The notes under the pieces are model-generated. The model was not told the DNA's origin. It searched no databases and saw only the letters and a list, made by a program, of their open reading frames with translations. This document shows, one piece after another, positions 5,326 through 6,894 of a DNA stretch of 6,894 bases. This DNA comes from Deltaproteobacteria bacterium (GTDB taxonomy: Bacteria; Desulfobacterota; DSM-4660; Desulfatiglandales; Desulfatiglandaceae). Every line of letters begins with the position of its first letter. Position 1 is the stretch's first letter. Location: NCBI GenBank assembly GCA_019314425.1, contig JAFCZI010000130.1:1-6894 (forward strand), written 5' to 3'. A program made the position numbers and the translations under genes.

Positions 5326-6783
5326 ATGTCCGATACCGCCCCCCTAACCCAACACCGCATCACCGTTTTGCTGGTGGACGATCAACACATGATCGGTGAA
5401 GCCCTTCGCCGAATGCTGGCGCCCGAACAGGATATTGATTTTCACTACTGCCAGGATCCCACAAAGGCCATCAAAACCGCAAACCGGATTCAACCCACGG
5501 TCATCCTGCAGGATTTGGTCATGCCCGAAATCGATGGTTTAACGCTGGTGCGCTATTATCGCGCCAATCCCGCAACCCGGCAAGTACCGTTGATTGTGCT
5601 TTCCAGCAAGGAAGACGCCCTGACCAAGGCCGAAGCATTTGCGCTTGGCGCCAACGACTATATGGTCAAACTGCCGGACCGGTTGGAGATTCTGGCACGA
5701 ATCCGCTACCACTCCAGGGGCTACATTAATCTGCTGGAGAGAAATGAGGCCCAGGCGCAATTGGAGAAAGCCAACCGGTTCATTCGAAAAACATTCGGCC
5801 AGTATCTCTCCGATGATATCGTTGATGCCATTCTCGAAAGTCCCGAAGGCGCGGCGCTGGGCGGGGAAAAGCGCTTCGTTACCATCATGATGACCGATCT
5901 CAGGGGATTTACCGCCATCGGCGAACGTCTGCCGGCTGAAGATGTTGTGGGCATTATCAATATCTACCTTGAAACCATGACGGAAATTGTTTTGAAATAT
6001 CAGGGAACCATCGATGAGTTTATTGGTGATGCCATTTTTGTGATTTTCGGAGCGCCGATTCTGCGGGACAATGATGCCAAACGTGCGGTGGCATGCGCAG
6101 TGGAGATGCAGCTTGCCATGGCCCAGGTGAATGCCAAATGCAGGGAGAAAGGATACCCTGAAGTTCACCAGGGTATCGGTATCAATTCGGGCCAGCTGGT
6201 AGTGGGCAATATCGGAAGCAAAAAACGGATGAAATACGGCGTGGTGGGCCGCAATGTGAACCTGACCGCGCGTATCGAAAGCTATACCGTGGGAGGCCAG
6301 ATCTTCATCTCGGAAAACACCATGGAAGAATGCGGCCGGCACCTGTTGAGGATTGACGATCAGATGGACGTCATGCCCAAAGGGGTTAAAAAGCCCATCA
6401 CGATCTACGAGGTGGGGGGCATCAGGGGCGAATTTGACCTGTTTCTGCCGGAAAAAGTGGAAGTGGTCCTGGTGGATTTATCCCGGCCCATCGCCATCGA
6501 ATTTACGGTGCTTGAAGGAAAGCACGCGGGGGAATCCCGTTATCAGGGGACTGTGGACAAGCTGTTTGAAAAAACTGCCCAGATATCAGCCGAGGTTTCG
6601 GCGGACAAACTGGTCAATTTGAAAATTTCACTTTTTGATCACGACGGACATGAAATCACATCGGATCTCTATGCCAAGGTGATCAAAAGCGTTTCAAGGG
6701 ATCCGGCAATTTTTCATATCAGCATGACCTCCGTGCCCCCTTCGGCGGCCTCCTTCCTTGAACATGCCACAACTGAGTCTTGA
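5326..6783 (+). CDS. Response regulator with class III nucleotide cyclase output, probably guanylate-type by key residues
   Basis: This 485-residue cytoplasmic effector sits where WspR (receiver-GGDEF) stands in classical Wsp operons. The receiver (about 11-130) is complete: Asp18/Asp19, phosphoacceptor Asp63 in LQDLVMPEIDG, Ser93 and Lys115. A helical linker (about 132-180, with RKTFGQYLSDDIVDAIL) joins it to a class III cyclase domain (about 182-365). The metal-binding residues are Asp191 (MMTDLRGFT) and Asp235 (FIGDAIF). The transition-state residues are Asn312 and Arg316 (NVNLTAR). Purine-recognition positions hold Glu231 and Gly305, where adenylate cyclases normally have Lys and Asp/Thr, so GTP use and cGMP output are plausible. 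Residues 366-485 form a beta-rich tail of unclear identity, perhaps a degenerate PilZ domain. Phosphorylation by the upstream kinase is inferred from gene order. Automated naming would probably say adenylate/guanylate cyclase. Confidence 0.9.
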   Translation: MSDTAPLTQHRITVLLVDDQHMIGEALRRMLAPEQDIDFHYCQDPTKAIKTANRIQPTVILQDLVMPEIDGLTLVRYYRANPATRQVPLIVLSSKEDALTKAEAFALGANDYMVKLPDRLEILARIRYHSRGYINLLERNEAQAQLEKANRFIRKTFGQYLSDDIVDAILESPEGAALGGEKRFVTIMMTDLRGFTAIGERLPAEDVVGIINIYLETMTEIVLKYQGTIDEFIGDAIFVIFGAPILRDNDAKRAVACAVEMQLAMAQVNAKCREKGYPEVHQGIGINSGQLVVGNIGSKKRMKYGVVGRNVNLTARIESYTVGGQIFISENTMEECGRHLLRIDDQMDVMPKGVKKPITIYEVGGIRGEFDLFLPEKVEVVLVDLSRPIAIEFTVLEGKHAGESRYQGTVDKLFEKTAQISAEVSADKLVNLKISLFDHDGHEITSDLYAKVIKSVSRDPAIFHISMTSVPPSAASFLEHATTES

Positions 6784-6784
6784 T

Positions 6785-6894
6785 GGCGTCGTAAAAAGTC
6801 CCATCTACTGCGTTGCAGTGATTTTTCAGAATCTCAACATACGACATGTATGCCTACGATCCTGAAAAACCACTACGCCTTGTATATGGAACCT
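6785..6894. repeat. Long imperfect inverted repeat, cut by the window edge
   Basis: The non-coding tail after the cyclase folds on itself. The centre is CATAC (6838-6842), a 5-nt loop, then GTATG (6848-6852). Outward, TTTTTCAGAATC (6822-6833) faces GATCCTGAAAAA (6858-6869), GCGTTGCAGTG faces CACTACGC, and AAAGTCCCATCTA faces TATATGGAACCT at the window end, with small gaps and mismatches. The outermost left part, GGCGTCGTAAAAAG (6785-6798), has no partner in view; its complement should lie just past base 6894. The length of about 125 bp and lack of an ORF suit a MITE-like or other dispersed repeat. It could also act as a terminator-like structure for the operon, which ends 1 base before it. 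Confidence 0.7.

Noticed and set aside
5539..6342. Antisense open frame of 267 codons within the cyclase gene
   Set aside because: The opposite strand encodes intact receiver and cyclase motifs, and the antisense product has no recognisable motif, so it is a shadow.
4141..6894. CRISPR array
   Set aside because: The repeats are isolated inverted repeats, each of a different sequence, with no regular direct repeat-spacer pattern.

Overview
The window holds most of a Wsp-type chemosensory operon, all on the + strand. The gene types, moderate GC content and intergenic repeat style suggest a deltaproteobacterium (Desulfobacterota, perhaps Desulfobacterales). That placement is an inference from style; no rRNA or other marker gene is present.

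Layout: bases 1-96 are the last 31 codons of an upstream gene, probably a type I restriction HsdR subunit. After 38 bp come a CheW-family adaptor of the WspD type (135-800), a hybrid histidine kinase of the WspE type that overlaps it by 4 bp (797-4129), a methylesterase of the WspF/CheB type (4211-5233) and a response regulator with a class III nucleotide cyclase (5326-6783). The last 111 bp are non-coding and carry most of a long imperfect inverted repeat that runs off the window edge. The two internal gaps (4130-4210 and 5234-5325) each carry a different inverted repeat.

How the genes probably work together: the adaptor couples the kinase to a receptor array encoded elsewhere. The kinase autophosphorylates on its two intact Hpt domains and passes phosphate to its own C-terminal receiver, to the methylesterase and to the receiver of the cyclase. 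In the classical Pseudomonas Wsp pathway the last gene is WspR, a receiver-GGDEF protein that makes cyclic di-GMP. Here that position is held by a receiver-class III cyclase, so the predicted output is a cyclic mononucleotide. Its purine-recognition residues (Glu231, Gly305) match those of guanylate cyclases better than those of adenylate cyclases, so cGMP is a serious candidate.

Other unusual points: the kinase has three tandem Hpt domains, the first with Gln in place of the phosphorylated His; the adaptor has a four-cysteine N-terminal segment; the cyclase ends in an unrecognised beta-rich, possibly PilZ-like domain; and no receptor or CheR methyltransferase gene is seen, because the expected upstream position is occupied by the restriction gene tail.
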